64,000 nt of DNA, taken from the NCBI GenBank assembly GCA_028671895.1, contig CM053801.1:40986836-41050835 (forward strand), written 5' to 3'. Position 1 is the stretch's first letter. Each line of letters begins with the position of its first letter. Source of the DNA: Oenanthe sinensis. Lineage: Eukaryota; Streptophyta; Magnoliopsida; Apiales; Apiaceae. Both the position numbers and the translations under genes were made by a program. Positions 9,630 to 22,940 of the stretch are shown one piece after another. Under the pieces are notes generated by a model. It was not told the origin of the DNA, did not search any database, and saw only the letters and a program-made list of their open reading frames with translations.

Positions 9630-10380
9630 AATGACCTTAGATTTAGAATCGGGATTCCGTCTGAATCTGATGTCACTGAACTTCCCGTTGCCCTGCAGGC
9701 TTGACTTGCAGTCCAGTTCTCAAGATATTCCAAAGTATCAAATTCACATACAATATCTTGACCACTACCTCGAGCTACTACATCTTCAATTCATCTTCTC
9801 GGATCATTTCGTTTCTGTTCAGGGGTTCCCAACCTTGACTTCAATCAAATTTGGTTCCTGGGTCACAAATACAGTGGATATGCTAACAACCTGCTTTACC
9901 AAATATTATCTTCTTCCGCTCTTGTTCTAGTTTATAGGCCTTCAGCACATACAGTTCTTCTACAGACAATGTGGTTGTATCCTTAGATCCCTATTGGCTG
10001 TAATCATGTGTTCCAAATGATCTGCAGTGTTAACACGAACTTCCTATAATCTCTCTGTAGAATAAACTTTAAGGTTTGTACTGAGATGTTAGGTAGACCA
10101 GTCTGTTCTCCTTCACTACTCCAACCCTTAAGATTTTTCATCCAAAAATAAAACTCAAATTAACCAAAAACAGTACCCAAATTAATCTCTTCTTTTCCAG
10201 CATCCGAATAAACAGTGGGATCATTTGGAGTAGACCTCTGAGGAAATTAGTACCACTTCTTCTTCAACTTGTTCCAGAATCAACTTCATTGGATAATCTT
10301 CAGTCAATTTTTATTGTCTTCAATACCCGGAAATATCTTCAACTACAAACCCTTGAGCACCTTCGAATTAATATTTAAGA
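9630..10380 (-). pseudogene. gag remnant of Element 3
   Basis: Minus-strand translation in shifting frames gives HLEHMITANR at about 10020-9990 and then TLSVEELYVLKAYKLEQER at about 9980-9920, matching HLEHRITA and LEKLYGVLKTYELEQE of the intact Element 1 gag in the same order. Frames change between the two pieces and stops are present, so this is a dead gag. Element 1 is inserted into its downstream part at 9623. Confidence 0.7.
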
Positions 10381-10619
10381 AAAATTTAAATTTACAGAAT
10401 TTTTAATTTTCTTAGAAAATAAATTAATCAAAAATAAAAATGTACAACAAATTAATTTTCAAGAATTTCGAATTTTCTTAAAAATTAAAATATCATAAAT
10501 TAATATTTAAGAAAAATTTTAGTTTTCAAGAATTTTAAATTTTCTAGAAAAATAAATAAATCTAAAATAAAAATTAAAAATTAAAGGGTACAAAACTATT
10601 GGGTACCAAACTGCACTTT

Positions 10620-10760
10620 GGGGTTGGTGGCGCTAAGTCAGTATGTTGCGCTTCTCCACCTAATGCCTAGTACAGGCGCAACGAAATAAACGGAAACCCT
10701 TTTTTTTATTTTCGTTGCGCTAGACACAGTAAACACTCTGAGCAGGCGCAACATGAATTC
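10620..10760. repeat. GCGCAAC inverted-repeat cluster
   Basis: Four copies of GTTGCGC/GCGCAAC in alternating orientation. The best arm pair, GCGCAACGAAATAAA and TTATTTTCGTTGCGC (about 10676-10732), could form a hairpin. GC-rich relative to its surroundings. It could be a small MITE relic or a leader structure of Element 3. Confidence 0.5.
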
Positions 10761-10859
10761 ATATGTGGGTGAAAGGTTATTGGCACGTGCATTGACATTC
10801 TTTGTTTAATGGCCAGTAGTCGAGTGACTAAAAAAATGGACCAAAAAAACTTATGTTTA

Positions 10860-11280
10860 ATACATTTAAATTATAAGCTTAATTTTAAAATTTATAAAAT
10901 AAATTAATTAAAATTTATAACATAAACTAATAAAAGTTTATAAAATAAATTTTATAAGAGTTCAAAAAATAAATTTTATCTAAAATTTATGAAATAAACT
11001 AATTAAAATTTATAACATAAACTAATACAAGTTTATAAAATAAATTTTATAAAAGTTTATAAAATAAATTTTATTTAAAATTTATAAAATAAACTAATTA
11101 AAATTTATAACATAAACAAATAAAAGTTTATAAAATAAATTTTATAAAAGTTTATAAAATAAGTTTTATTTAAAATTTATAAAATAAACTAATTAAAATT
11201 TATAACATAAACTAATAAAAGTTTATAAAATAAATTTTATAAAAGTTTATAAAATAAATTTTATTAAAAAGTTTATTTTT
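10860..11280. repeat. 95-bp AT-rich tandem repeat
   Basis: The segment AAATTTATAACATAAAC recurs at 10911, 11006, 11101 and 11196, a constant 95-bp spacing, with AAGTTTATAAAATAAATTTTAT filler. It lies just inside the LTR of Element 3, in the leader. Confidence 0.85.
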
Positions 11281-11374
11281 AAACTTATTTAACAATGCCT
11301 CATTCTGAGTAAGCAGCTTCGGCACGGTGAGCTTCACTGAGCTAATGGATCTTGATTTGTATATCAATCAGTCA

Positions 11375-11386
11375 GCTTTGTTACCA
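11375..11386 (-). other. Primer-binding site of Element 3
   Basis: Minus strand TGGTAACAAAGC, two mismatches from the canonical initiator-Met site, two bases from the LTR end at 11389. Confidence 0.7.
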
Positions 11387-11388
11387 AT

Positions 11389-11894
11389 TGTTAAGTTCCG
11401 AAATATCGTAGAAGGGGGATTGAATACGATATTCACTAAATTAAAAAATTCTTTCGAATCTTTTGTGGATAAATAATTTAGAGTTCGGTTAGTGGGTTCG
11501 AATTCACGAGGTGAATAGTGTTTAGGAGGCTGTCTTACTAATTTTCTGTATTTATGAATAAACATTAATGTTCTAGAAAATTAGCAAGTAATTTATCGAG
11601 ACAAGTTTTGGGGAATATATCTTTCGTGTATAAACCCCGAGGTTGCTACACCTAGTTAAAAATATAACTGACTTCCAAAGAACAAATTAGTTCTTTGCTA
11701 CTAACACAAAAATATAAGGCTCAGTTCCTATACAAATAGATCTAAATTAGTACAAATAAAAACTGAGTCCGTATGGAGTGATATCTAGGAGCCCTGTGCA
11801 TTTTACATTAAAGAACCGGGTCCTAATATCTGACCAGGAGCAAGGTATGAGTGTGTATAAATTGGTTCATAGACGACTAACTTCGATCCAGGTC
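11389..11894 (-). repeat. Element 3 LTR, piece 1 (U5 end)
   Basis: On the minus strand it ends CGGAACTTAACA at 11389, with ATTCAATCCCCCTTCTACG about 20-40 bases before the end, similar to the other LTRs here. The piece stops at the AGGTC target site used by Element 2 and resumes at 24407. Confidence 0.75.
11890..11894 (+). other. Target-site duplication of Element 2, left copy
   Basis: AGGTC directly precedes the LTR start and is repeated at 24407-24411 directly after the right LTR. Confidence 0.95.
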
Positions 11895-13361
11895 TGAAAG
11901 GGGAGATAGGAGTGAAGGGAAGTAACTCACTGCACTTTCATGTGTAATAGAAATGCTAAATGTAATCTCTATGTAATGGTTGATGATAACTCAACAATAG
12001 AACATGACATGTAATAATATGCAGGTGCACAGAAATCTTAGATCACAGAGTTCAGTTAAGACAAAGTATCAAAGGATCATCTACAGACTTGAAACTCACT
12101 GGAAGAAGTTCATTAACATGTTCATGCCTCAGTGAAGAATAAAAGATGTTGACATCTATTCAAGGATGTGGAAGCTACAGAAGAGTGTCTTAGTCTATGA
12201 CGATTTTAGTGCATTACAATCGAAGCAACAAGTAAGGTTTGCAAAGAAGAATGTGGAATCATGTTCGGAATCAAGAGCCCCTATCAAGACTAGTCACTTA
12301 TGAACCAGACCGTTGCATCAAGTGTCAGGACATTGGAGGCAAGCTCTCGTCGGTTAATATGGTTTTAATCATTCTAAAGTTGTTGATTTTCTTAAGTCAA
12401 GTGGAGGATCAACAAAGGTGGTAAATCAGTGTTGGAGAAATGTCAGCCTAATGGATAAGAGACAGACGGCACAACCTGATTGGATCTTACTAAAGCTTCA
12501 CAGATTAGAAGGCCAAATACTTGGACGTGGTGGAGTCACGTATACGGGGCCAAGTATTTGGATAAGGAAGTCTACACAAATTGAAGAGTGGAATGGAAAT
12601 ATTTAATTTAATTAAATAAAGTATTTATTTAATTATTTATATATTTTATAAATAAAGATATTCTTTATTTATATTTTATATATTTATTAAATATTACTTT
12701 TACATTAAATATTTCCAAAGGCATGCTTGGCACATGACTTTGAAGAAAAGATTTGAGTGGACAAGAGTAAAAGGTGGAAAAGTAAAAAGTAACATCTTTT
12801 TGAATATACTAAAAGAAACCAAGTCCTCATCTTCATTACAACACAGACAGTAGTATTCGGCAGAGAAGAGAAAAGGGGAGAGAGAAAAAGAATTAATTTT
12901 CTCTCCCCCATGGCCATACTCCATATCTTGAATATTATGGGGCCATGAATTTCTTTGTGTCACCACTCATCTATTCTTCTATTGTAAACATTGCTAAATC
13001 TTGTTTAGAAGATAGGTTTGATTTTTGTCTCCTAGATCTAGAATTTGTAATATTTTTAGAGGAGCCAAAAATCATTTCTTTGTTGTGTTCTTGAGCTTTT
13101 GTTCTTGAACTTGTTGTAGCATCTACCCCACTTCAATGAATATAAAGTTATATTCTTGGATCTTGTTGTGTTTTGTGTTTTGGATGATTTACCGTTCATT
13201 ATCTTGGTTATTTTAATGGTGTTCTTGAGGTTGAAGAAGATGATGAACAGTACCTGGGTTTGAACCAAAGTAATTTTTATGTTGTCCCAAAAATAAATAA
13301 AAGTCAGATTTTTATTTGGGAATCGTATTCACCCCCCCTCTACGATCTCCAGGACCTAACA
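11895..13361 (+). repeat. 5' LTR of Element 2
   Basis: 1,467 bp, starting TGAAAGGGGAGATAGG and ending GGACCTAACA. Near the end lies ATTCACCCCCCCTCTACG. An AT-rich tract at about 12600-12720 could hold the promoter and poly(A) signals, but I cannot fix a TATA box. The short ORFs in it recur in the right LTR only because the two LTRs are copies. Confidence 0.95.
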
Positions 13362-13363
13362 AT

Positions 13364-13375
13364 TGGTATCAAAGC
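13364..13375 (+). other. Primer-binding site of Element 2
   Basis: TGGTATCAAAGC starts two bases after the LTR end; one mismatch from the canonical TGGTATCAGAGC. Confidence 0.88.
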
Positions 13376-13483
13376 TACTCGATTGACATACAAATCGATT
13401 GGATCTATTTTTATTTTTGAGATTAAAGAGGGTACAATTGGTTCACTGGACATCCAGAATTTTTTCTGAAGCCCGGAATTTTT

Positions 13484-14307
13484 CTAAGTACAAAATGTTC
13501 TAGATAGAGCCTAAGTAGAACATTTCTATGTAGAAATTCTACTTAATGTTCTACATAGAGCCTAAGTAGAACATTTCTATGTAGAAATTCTACTTAATGT
13601 TCTAGATAGAACCTAAGTAGAAATTCTGGAGTTAGAAATATTTTCTAAGTCAGAAGTTCTACTTAATGTTCTAGATAGAGCCTAAGTAGAACATTTCTAT
13701 GTAGAAATTCTACTTAATGTTCTACATAGAACCTAAGTAGAAATTCTGGAGTTAGAAATATTTTCTAAGTCAGAAGTTCTACTTAATGTTCTAGATAGAG
13801 CCTAAGTAGAACATTTCTATGTAGAAATTCTACTTAATGTTCTAGATAGAACCTAAGTAGAAATTCTGGAGTTAGAAATATTTTCTAAGTCAGAAGTTCT
13901 ACTTAATGTTCTACATAGAGCCTAAGTAGAACATTTCTATGTAGAAATTCTACTTAATGTTCTAGATAGAACCTAAGTAGAAATTCTGGAGTTAGAAATA
14001 TTTTCTAAGTCAGAAGTTCTACTTAATGTTCTACATAGAGCCTAAGTAGAACATTTCTATGTAGAAATTCTACTTAATGTTCTAGATAGAACCTAAGTAG
14101 AAATTCTGGAGTTAGAAATATTTTCTAAGTTAGAAGTTCTACTTAATGTTCTACATAGAGCCTAAGTAGAACATTTCTATGTAGAAATTCTACTTAATGT
14201 TCTAGATAGAACCTAAGTAGAAATTCTGGAGTTAGAAATATTTTCTAAGTCAGAAGTTCTACTTAATGTTCTACATAGAGCCTAAGTAGAACATTTCTAT
14301 GTAGAAT
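13484..14307. repeat. 120-bp tandem repeat in the leader of Element 2
   Basis: Six near-identical 120-bp units in phase at 13561, 13681, 13801, 13921, 14041 and 14161, with partial copies at each end. Each unit is itself two related halves sharing CCTAAGTAGAA and TTCTACTTAATGTTCTA. TAGAACATT and AATGTTCTA arms about 40 bases apart make each unit able to form a hairpin. Unit differences are single bases (for example CATAGAG or GATAGAG). Confidence 0.95.
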
Positions 14308-17300
14308 TTTTTTTCTTAGAAGGCTGTTTCAGCATGACACATGGCTACATAGTTTAACTTTTATTTAAAACAAAAATTGTTTTTCTCTCAAATTGTTTTT
14401 AGTTTAATAATTAATTTAATAATTAAATTTGAATTTAATTATATAAAATATTTTGAAAATAATTTTTAAATTTAAATAATTTATTTTTCAAGTTTATTTT
14501 ACATCTTGGAAAATATTTTATTTTCTTTTAAATTTTAGAGTCAAATATTTTATATTTTTAATATTCTTAGTTAAGAATTTTATTAATTTAAAAACTAAAA
14601 TTAATCTTAAAATCCAATTTAATTTCTTTTGAGTTTAACATTCTTAAAAGTATTTTGAGAATTATTTTTGAGGTTTAATAATTTATTTTTTATAGAAGTT
14701 TTAATTATAAATCTCATAAAACTTTTTGAAAAATCATTTTGGTTGAAATAATTTATTTTCAAGAATATCTAAGATGACTTGAAAATTTATTATTTTTATA
14801 TCAAACTTATATTTTCAATCTGTTTTATTTTAATTATAATTGAAACTGTTTTGGATTATAAATTCTATAAAATTCTTTAGAAATTAATTTTGATTTGAAA
14901 TAATTTCTTTTTCGGGATTATTTAATATACCTTGAAAATTTTGTTATCTCTATATCAAAACTTTCTTTTCGAATTTTATTTTATTTATAATTTGAAATTG
15001 AGAAATTTATTATTATTTATCAAAAATGAATTTTTAATTTATTTTGATTATTTAAATTCCTAAAAAATTAAATAGTTCTGTTTGAACAAAATGTTTTATT
15101 AAACGAAATAACAGGAGTTGATTCTTCGTTCGTTGAGGACAAACGAACTGACTGAAGAACATTCTAATGGAGTTGAGACCTGATCTTACCATTGGAGATG
15201 TATTTCTACATCGGTCTACTCAGTGGATCATTTGGTTATTGAAAGGGGATTAGTTCATTTAGGGAAGAGTCCTCGATCAGTGGTTTTCGAATCAATATCT
15301 GAAGAATTCGGGATTTTGAAAAGGAATTCAGTTTAACGGTCAAAGAACCAAAACAACAATTGAAGATTTGGTTAAAGGACATCAGTGGCAGAAATACACA
15401 AGGTTTGATTATCACTGACATATGATAATCAAGGGGTTATTGCTACACATACAAAGAAGAGTGATCTTTTCAAGCAGAACATGAGACATTCTATGTCGAG
15501 GTCTTTAAGCAGAACAATCAGGTATCAGTTTGGGTTGAAGCAGGAACATCATTGGTTATTGAGGTCAAATGCAAGGATACTTCCATGAGTGTTAGTAGAA
15601 TGGAAATTGATTTGGATCAATTGATTATCACTCGAGATGGAATGCTAAGCATCGCTCAGGTATACTTTCTAACTAGTTTATACTTGTTTGATTCAATTAT
15701 AGAGTATTAAGTGTTGAACTGCATTATATTATAAGTTTGATGTAATGCATGTCTCACCTTGATTTCTATATAAATTAGATAACTTATGCTAGTTTGTTAG
15801 TGTTGCTTGTTTATCAGTATTTGACTTCATGATTAGATCTTGTGTGATTTAATGCTTGCTTTACGATAATTGATCATGTTAGCATATAGAGTCTTAGGTA
15901 TTTGTAGGAGTACATTTACCGGAAAGAGTATTTGCTGCATGCTAAGTGCCTTGATGTTTACATTGTCAATAATCTGTTTATACTCGCATGGTTATATTAA
16001 ATGTTATATATGATCATGTGCTTGTTAAGATAAGTTTGTTTCTAATTTGAGAATTGCCTAGGGGTCAGTATAATAAACCATGAATTAAATTTTTTAATTT
16101 AAACTGACTCAGGTAATTAGAGATAGTATAATGTTAAAGTGAACAACAAAGGTGAATTAGAAGAATTAGGAATCTGAGTGATTGATTCTTCTATGACTAC
16201 ATATATGTACGACATGATTCTTATAGACTGCTAGTCCACCTTAAGTTAGGTTGGGATCACTGAGCTCATAGCCAAGACTACTTGTTGAGGCTAATATAGA
16301 TGAGGAGTGATCATTCAGATAAGAATGAGCATGTTGAACTTGAATGCTTTGTTGTTAACTATTTTTAGAAATATCTCTAACCCTTGGACTCAATCAAATT
16401 GAGGACCACATGTCTTAATCATTTGTGAATGCAGAGTATCTTTCAACATGTACAAGTTATATATCTCTGACATTTTCATGTTCGAGGCATGTAACTACTT
16501 TTGCTTTGGTATTCAAATGGTTAAGCAAGGTTACCTATTTTTCTTGAATGATCTGAAGCACATATTAAGGAAGACCTAGGGAATTCTTTGCGAAGGGTTT
16601 CCCAATATCAGTTCGAGGATGAACAGTATTGATCGGGGTCAAGAGAAATAGAAGCTCACTCTACTGGAAGTGAGGTTACTGCTGACACGAAATGTAATGC
16701 TTATGATGAAGTCAACTATTCATTGAAGTTTATCAGAATGGAGTTAGGTGCAACAACAAGTGATGCTCTCACACTTGGTTTATCAACTAATACTTGGTTT
16801 ATCAAGATAACGGATTCGACGGTAAAGATGAAGTTGGTGAGAAAGGACTACTTCTATTGAAATTCTTTTAAGAAGGACATTAGTGAAGTATGTCAGTTGA
16901 AGGGAAGTCAAGTCAAAGGCTACCCTGTTAAGTTTTGGTGTTTGTTCATGCATTTGATAGATGAAGCATCTCGGTGATTAATCACATTCAAAGGATTAGG
17001 CAGATTGCTGTAAGAACACTTTGAGGGCAGGTAATGGAATTTGTTGACGAATGAAGTTCTATCTTTTGTCTGCACTGAAAGGAGTATTCTAGAGTAAAGT
17101 TCAGTTTCCGGACTTCATGACCAAATGGAGGAGTTGATAGGGAAATCCAGACCTTGAGTGAAATTACAAGGATAATGGATAGACTTAAGGTTTCCTATTC
17201 ACTACGGCTGAATCAGTTGACACAGCAAGTCTAATCAGCAAATGTAAAGAGAAGACATCAAGTAAGATTAATCATGCCTGAAGTCACATGGTGTGATGGA

Positions 17301-20300
17301 AGGCTATCTTATTTGGAGTTAAGAGCTTACACAGAGTCTGTGATTGATTTAAGATAATCTAGATGCAGTGAACATCATCATCAAGCTCCCTAGCATTCGT
17401 TTGATTTTAGCTTTGAATTTCTAAAGGTTGACATCCTGTTTAGGGCTCAAGATCAGATGACACCAGATGAAGAAAAGCTGCAAGCAGCATCACAGGGGGA
17501 GCATCAGTAAGTTAGATCAACTAGTCGTGTTTGATGCTCAAAGGCTAGCAGTGCTCATTGAGTAAGAGTTGAGATTCTTAGGAGCACTGAGTGATCCAGA
17601 TTGAGTGATTGCATATTAGAAAGGAAATTGTCAATTTAAAAAATAATGCAAGATGATCTCAATCATATTTGAAGAAGACTACTCTACCCACTGAATATCT
17701 AAGGAAACATTAAGGACACATCTGTCATGACAAAGGGTTTTGTGTAACAACATTTCCTAGAGTCAGTTCTTGATGAATCTGGGTAGTAGAGTAGTGATTG
17801 GTAGTGCCGTGCATGTATAAGAGTATTTCATTGGTTTTTCTGAGTGAATTCAATGAAGACTGAAGATGCACTAACTAATCAAGATTGAGTAGGGTTCGAA
17901 TCAAGGAACTAACTCAATTGAACCTGAGGCAGATACACTTAGCACAAGGAATCAATCCACATGAAGACTTGGTATTGATACAGAAGGTGAAGGGTAGTTC
18001 GGAGTTTTTGAAGGTTCTACTCTGCTAGTGTCAGGACTACTGGTTTCTAGAGTGCTGAGTTTAGTGAAGCTGCTACCAAGACCAATATCTACAAGGAAAT
18101 ATTTTGGGGTTGAAGGTAATGCAGTTTCCGTCTGGATGAGCGTGGTATTGTTTCGAGGAACAATGTTAACTGGTAGCTGAAAAGTTATTCCTGTCCAAAT
18201 GGAGTAAACGTTCAATCTCGAAAGGAGTAAACGTTCGATCTCTAGGGCAAAGAGGAGTAATTGTTCATTCAACGATCATACACCAGTAAAAGCTCTATTG
18301 ACTAAGGTATGTCACTCTAGTCTAATATTGATTTATTAAAATGTAAAGTTTATAGAGAGTGTTCATGCTATTTAGATGTCTACGATCTCTAGGAACTGAT
18401 TAATGTTTGGCTTGTGACCACCCGGGACCCAATATTATCGGTATGAGATTACCTATGATCACCCGGGACCTAGGGACCTAACATTGTAGCATCTCTTTGT
18501 ATAGTCAATTTATATCCAGGATCTCGTACTTTGTGCTGTCATATGTTATTCATGCTATATGTATCAAATGTTTCAGCATAAGTATTTGTATATATTAATT
18601 AGTTGTAATTTTATTTACTTCTAATTGTTTAATGCTAATATTAATGGAACCACTTAATATGTAGTTTAAGTGATGTAATTCATGTCTTTTGCAAAATCCA
18701 TTAATATTAGTTGTCATTCTTTTGATATTAGTGATGCCACTTAGAATTTCTGCATTAAGTGACAAAAAGATTATTTCAAAAACACTGATATTGAAAGTAA
18801 TTTACTACATCGCGAGGGGTTGTCAAAGATCATAAATTTTAGTATTAATATTTAAAGGTATTTGATCTCTGATGCAACTAGTACCTCGAGCTTACATACA
18901 TTCTGATTGTCATGAGTATTTTCAATATGCTTATGTGATAATTGTTGAGATGTAGTGTAAGAAGTTAAATGCTGTCATTCGGTCAATGTATGTTCAGTGT
19001 TTAGCGGATGCTTATGTTTTATGCTTTAGAATTACCATGTTCTATATTGCAAAATGTGTTTGTTTCAAGCGACAAATGGTAATTGTCTAGCATAATGTAA
19101 GTATCTTATGTGCTTGATTATTTTGTAGTAAGATGCATTTTATTACAAAATGATTGAATGATGTTAGTACTTTTGAATGTATTGTCACTCATATCTTTGA
19201 TAATTCATTAGTATTAACATATGTTTTTCATTCTTTAGAACTTGAATGCATAAAGAAATTTCTTGTCTATTTCTTGTGAAAAATGTTTTATCTAAACATG
19301 CATTCATTTGCCAGAGAATGAAAAGCCACTAAAAGTTCCCCTTGAAAGAGAACATTTCTTGAGGATTATCTTTCTATTTCAAAATCATATATCCTCTCTC
19401 TCTCTAAATGTTTTGTAATGAAAACTGTTTTCTCTCCACGATTTGTTTAAATAAAGTTACTTGATAACTTGTAACTCAGGTTGCATGGTATCAGACTATT
19501 TTATTTGAGTAAATTGTTTTGATCTTGAGGTATCAATCATTGGTAAAACATTTTTCAAAACTCTTGTTAATGTCTGTTTCACATTGACCTGTAGTATTAA
19601 AACAATGGTTGTTTGCTTTGGGATTAGTGCCTTGGACTGTATGACTAAAGCATTCATTCGATTTTTTATAAATGATTTATGTTTTAAGTCGGAGATAATA
19701 TCCGATAAGAATGAATTGCAAAACAATTTCTGAAAACATACAGTGAGCAAGATGAAATAGATTTGAGTTATTAATCAAAATGTTTTTGTTAAAAAAGTTG
19801 AATTTCAATTGGATATTTGTCTAAGAGAAATTCAAAAGAACACTTTTGTTAATCTGTTAAACTTTTTTTCAAAATTGTGAGTTTATGAAATTTGGCTTAA
19901 TATTCTTCTACCTATTCTTTATTAATTCCCACATTTTAGCTCTGGTGCATTGTTTCTTGAGGACACATTGCTCCGATGCTATATTTCTGAGAAGGAATAG
20001 AGAATAAGTTTAATCATACTCTACCAAATTTTATATAGCTCTGATCAACTCTATCTATTTAGCCGTAATGGCTTGGCCTTAGTGGCTATAGGGGAAGGTC
20101 AAGAAGTTGAATAATCCATCAATTTCTAACCAAGGCCTTAGTACCAAACACTATCATTCTAATTCAAACTTTCAACCCTTGGTGATATAAGGAACTTATG
20201 TAGATTAGCGGTTGTTAAGGGAGAAACTGCTCTTGATGCAGCAAATAAGGATGAAGTCGGAAGTGCACCCACAGCTCTACCTCTCGAGAAGGAAAGAAGT

Positions 20301-20925
20301 ATACAAATTGAGGTATCTGTAGCTCATCTGTATTCTCTCAAAAGGATGCAGAGCTGAAAAGGCAATTCAACCGTTTCTGAATGAACTCTCTCAACAGGGT
20401 GATTTCATTGAAAATTCGCTCGTCAGCCAGAGCACCTTGTAATGAGTCAAGCACACCAAAAGCATTCACGCTGATGGTAATCCTAAAGTTTTTGCTTCTA
20501 AGGGTTGTTATAGGACCTAACAGTTCTCTAGCCTCTCTTGGGACTAACTATTGTGAGGACACAATGCAAGAAGTGCACATTGTGAGGTATAGGTAAAACC
20601 CCTAAACTTCTGTGTTTACCATTCATGGTGAATGAAGTTGTTGAGCCACCTTCACAGGTATTTGAGGGAAACTTGGATTTCTTGCCATATATTAGAATCC
20701 TTGTCAACCTTCCTAGGAGGAACAGTCCTAGTTCCCTAACGGGATTTCACATTCACAGAGCAATCTGTTGATGTTGAGAGGCAATCACTAACAGTTTTCC
20801 ATGACTGAAAATAGTGAGTTACTTCATCTTCACAGGTGATTGAGAGAGATGTTTTACACGTCTACTCTCCCAAGAATTCAAATTCTGGAATACATGGATC
20901 GCTCAAAGCTTAAAAGCATATCACC
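14308..20925 (+). other. Non-coding interior of Element 2
   Basis: First about 750 bases extremely AT-rich, then a more balanced sequence (about 15100 onwards) with many short open stretches but no frame longer than about 110 codons and no motif I recognise. A GACCACCCGGGACC-like direct repeat lies at about 18416-18470. It may descend from coding sequence, but I cannot show it. Confidence 0.6.
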
Positions 20926-21330
20926 GTCAACGATCCAGTGCATGGATTTGCATATGGGGAGTCGGTTGATGCTTAGATAGCTGCTAGTACGCATACCACA
21001 TTCAACGATCCAGTGCATGGATTTGCATATGGGGAGATTGTTGATGCTGAAAGTAGCTGAGCAATAACTCGTAGACTATGATTCAGTTGGTTTACCAATT
21101 TGATGAGTCTTTTGAGGATCAGGGTGTTGGGATTTCAGTCACTCCTGGAATGGAGGAGATTCCAATTTCAGAAGGGTTATTCCCCGACGACGAGCCACGT
21201 GTGCATGGATTTGCTCATGGTGAGTTGGGTGACGACCTAACTGAAACCCTGTCTGAGATTCCATCTCAAAACCTAGATCTTTAGTGATCGACAACATGCT
21301 ATAGTCAACGATCCACAATATCTTGGTGAG
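20926..21330 (+). repeat. Degenerate direct repeats and short ORF in Element 2
   Basis: A TCAACGATCCAGTGCATGGA sequence followed by TTTGCATATGGGGAG occurs at 20927 and 21002 (75-bp spacing). Weaker echoes lie at about 21198 and 21303. An acidic 68-codon ORF (21078-21284) spans the third echo; it could be the remnant of a repeat-containing protein, but is too short to call. Confidence 0.55.
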
Positions 21331-21692
21331 ACTAGCATGGATTTACTTGCAGGTACAAATTGCTATAAATGGAATGAGTGCAAGTAAGGAAGAGAAACAC
21401 TTGAGTGAAGTGAGGGAGTGAAACACTTGAGTGAGAGAAATAGGGAGAGAAATGAGTGCAACACTTACGCTTGAAAGTGTAAACACCAACAGAACGTAGT
21501 AGAAGTGAGGAAACCATAGACCAAACACTAACCTTGCTACTATGCTTTAATCCTGTTACTGAATTTTCTAACTCTGAAATGTTGAAGAGATTCTTTTCTG
21601 GAAGACAAGCTGAAGAAGAGTCTAGCTGAAGCTTAGTGGGAATGTCCAAACTATTACCTTTGGATCTATTAATTCGTGTTATTCTCAATCTC

Positions 21693-22940
21693 AAAGGGGG
21701 AGACATTAATTTTTAGGCCTAAGGGGGATTTTATGTTCAATTGGAGGAGAGTTTCTTATTCGATTGGATGTAGATGATACTTTTATTGTTTTAAAGGATA
21801 TTCTCAACTAAGGGGGAGAATTTGGTGATACAAGAAACGAGATCTCTTGGTGATACAAGAAATGAGATCTGTCAATCCTATCTTGTGGAGGTTACTTAGA
21901 GGATATCTAAAGACACAAGGGTGGATTGGAACTTGCATGAACTAAGGGGGAGAATTAGATAAAATTGAAACCTTAGTGATGCAAGGGAGAAATTACTAAG
22001 GGGGAGTTTCTTAGTAATTGGTTGGAGCCTAATCCCTAAAGGTGTTGTAGATTTAACTGATTTTTCGTCTGAAGTGGAGAAGTTACTTTTTGTCAATTGG
22101 GAAGAAGTTACTTGTCGTACTAAGGGGAGAAGTTATGGAGAATATTAACATCTTGGTTTGCAATGCTATATCTTATTCTGAAAAGATATCTAAGGGATTT
22201 TGCTCTATTTGTTTGAAGATCTGTCCTTAGAACATTCTTAGGAGAGGTTCGGCAGAAGAATTCTTTCTAGCACGATCAATGAATGAAAATGAAGATTTCT
22301 TTGAAAAGTATCAACTCAGGGGGAGTTTTTGCTAAGTAGAAGTTTTCTGGGTAAAGAAGAATGTTAAGGAGATTTTCAAGGGGCATCTGAGAAGTGTCCA
22401 AGTGTGTTCTATTTCTTGTTTCAGTGATAGATGAAGTCAGTGGAATAGTGCAGGGAAGAAAGAAAAATATGTTTCCTGGAAATAGAACATCCTGAAGAAA
22501 AAGAAGAAGTGACTTTCATTCTAAGAGAGAACAACCTTAAGGGGAGATTGAGTTGACCTCTTATGGGGAACATAGAGAGCTGTATGTTCTAGTTTGAATT
22601 GCAAGATGAACGAGAATGATTGTTCAGAAGTCTTTACTAATGATTTGTTTCTTTATTGAAAGAACCCCATCTTTGAAGAACATTGAAGTGGAGGAAGCTA
22701 AAGGAAAATGAAATTCAGAAATTCATCATTCATTTTCAGCAACTCAGGAAATCTGGATTTAACTGATTATATCTTTCCAGAACCTTTTGTATATTATTTT
22801 CATGTCCAGTACTTTAATTGTTTCTTGTATGTTAGTTGAGTTATCCTCTAGTAGTTAATTTTATTTAATTGCTTTTGGGGGAGATTGTAAAGAGAAATAG
22901 TATTTGATTGCTATTACATATCAACCAAATAGGGGGAGAT
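21693..22940 (+). repeat. Cluster of ten polypurine tracts in the 3' region of Element 2
   Basis: Variants of AAGGGGGAGA occur at about 21693, 21721, 21810, 21944, 21998, 22122, 22319, 22539, 22877 and 22931. The last, AGGGGGAGAT, directly abuts the right LTR and is the functional polypurine tract by position. Multiple polypurine tracts are a reported feature of Sirevirus elements (established for the family; not checked here by alignment). Confidence 0.8.

Noticed and set aside
12239..13268. Several short ORFs recurring identically at 23285-24314
   Set aside because: They recur only because the two LTRs of Element 2 are near-identical; no protein features.
13484..14307. CRISPR-like regular spacing
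   Set aside because: Units are contiguous 120-bp tandem repeats without unique spacers, in a plant genome.
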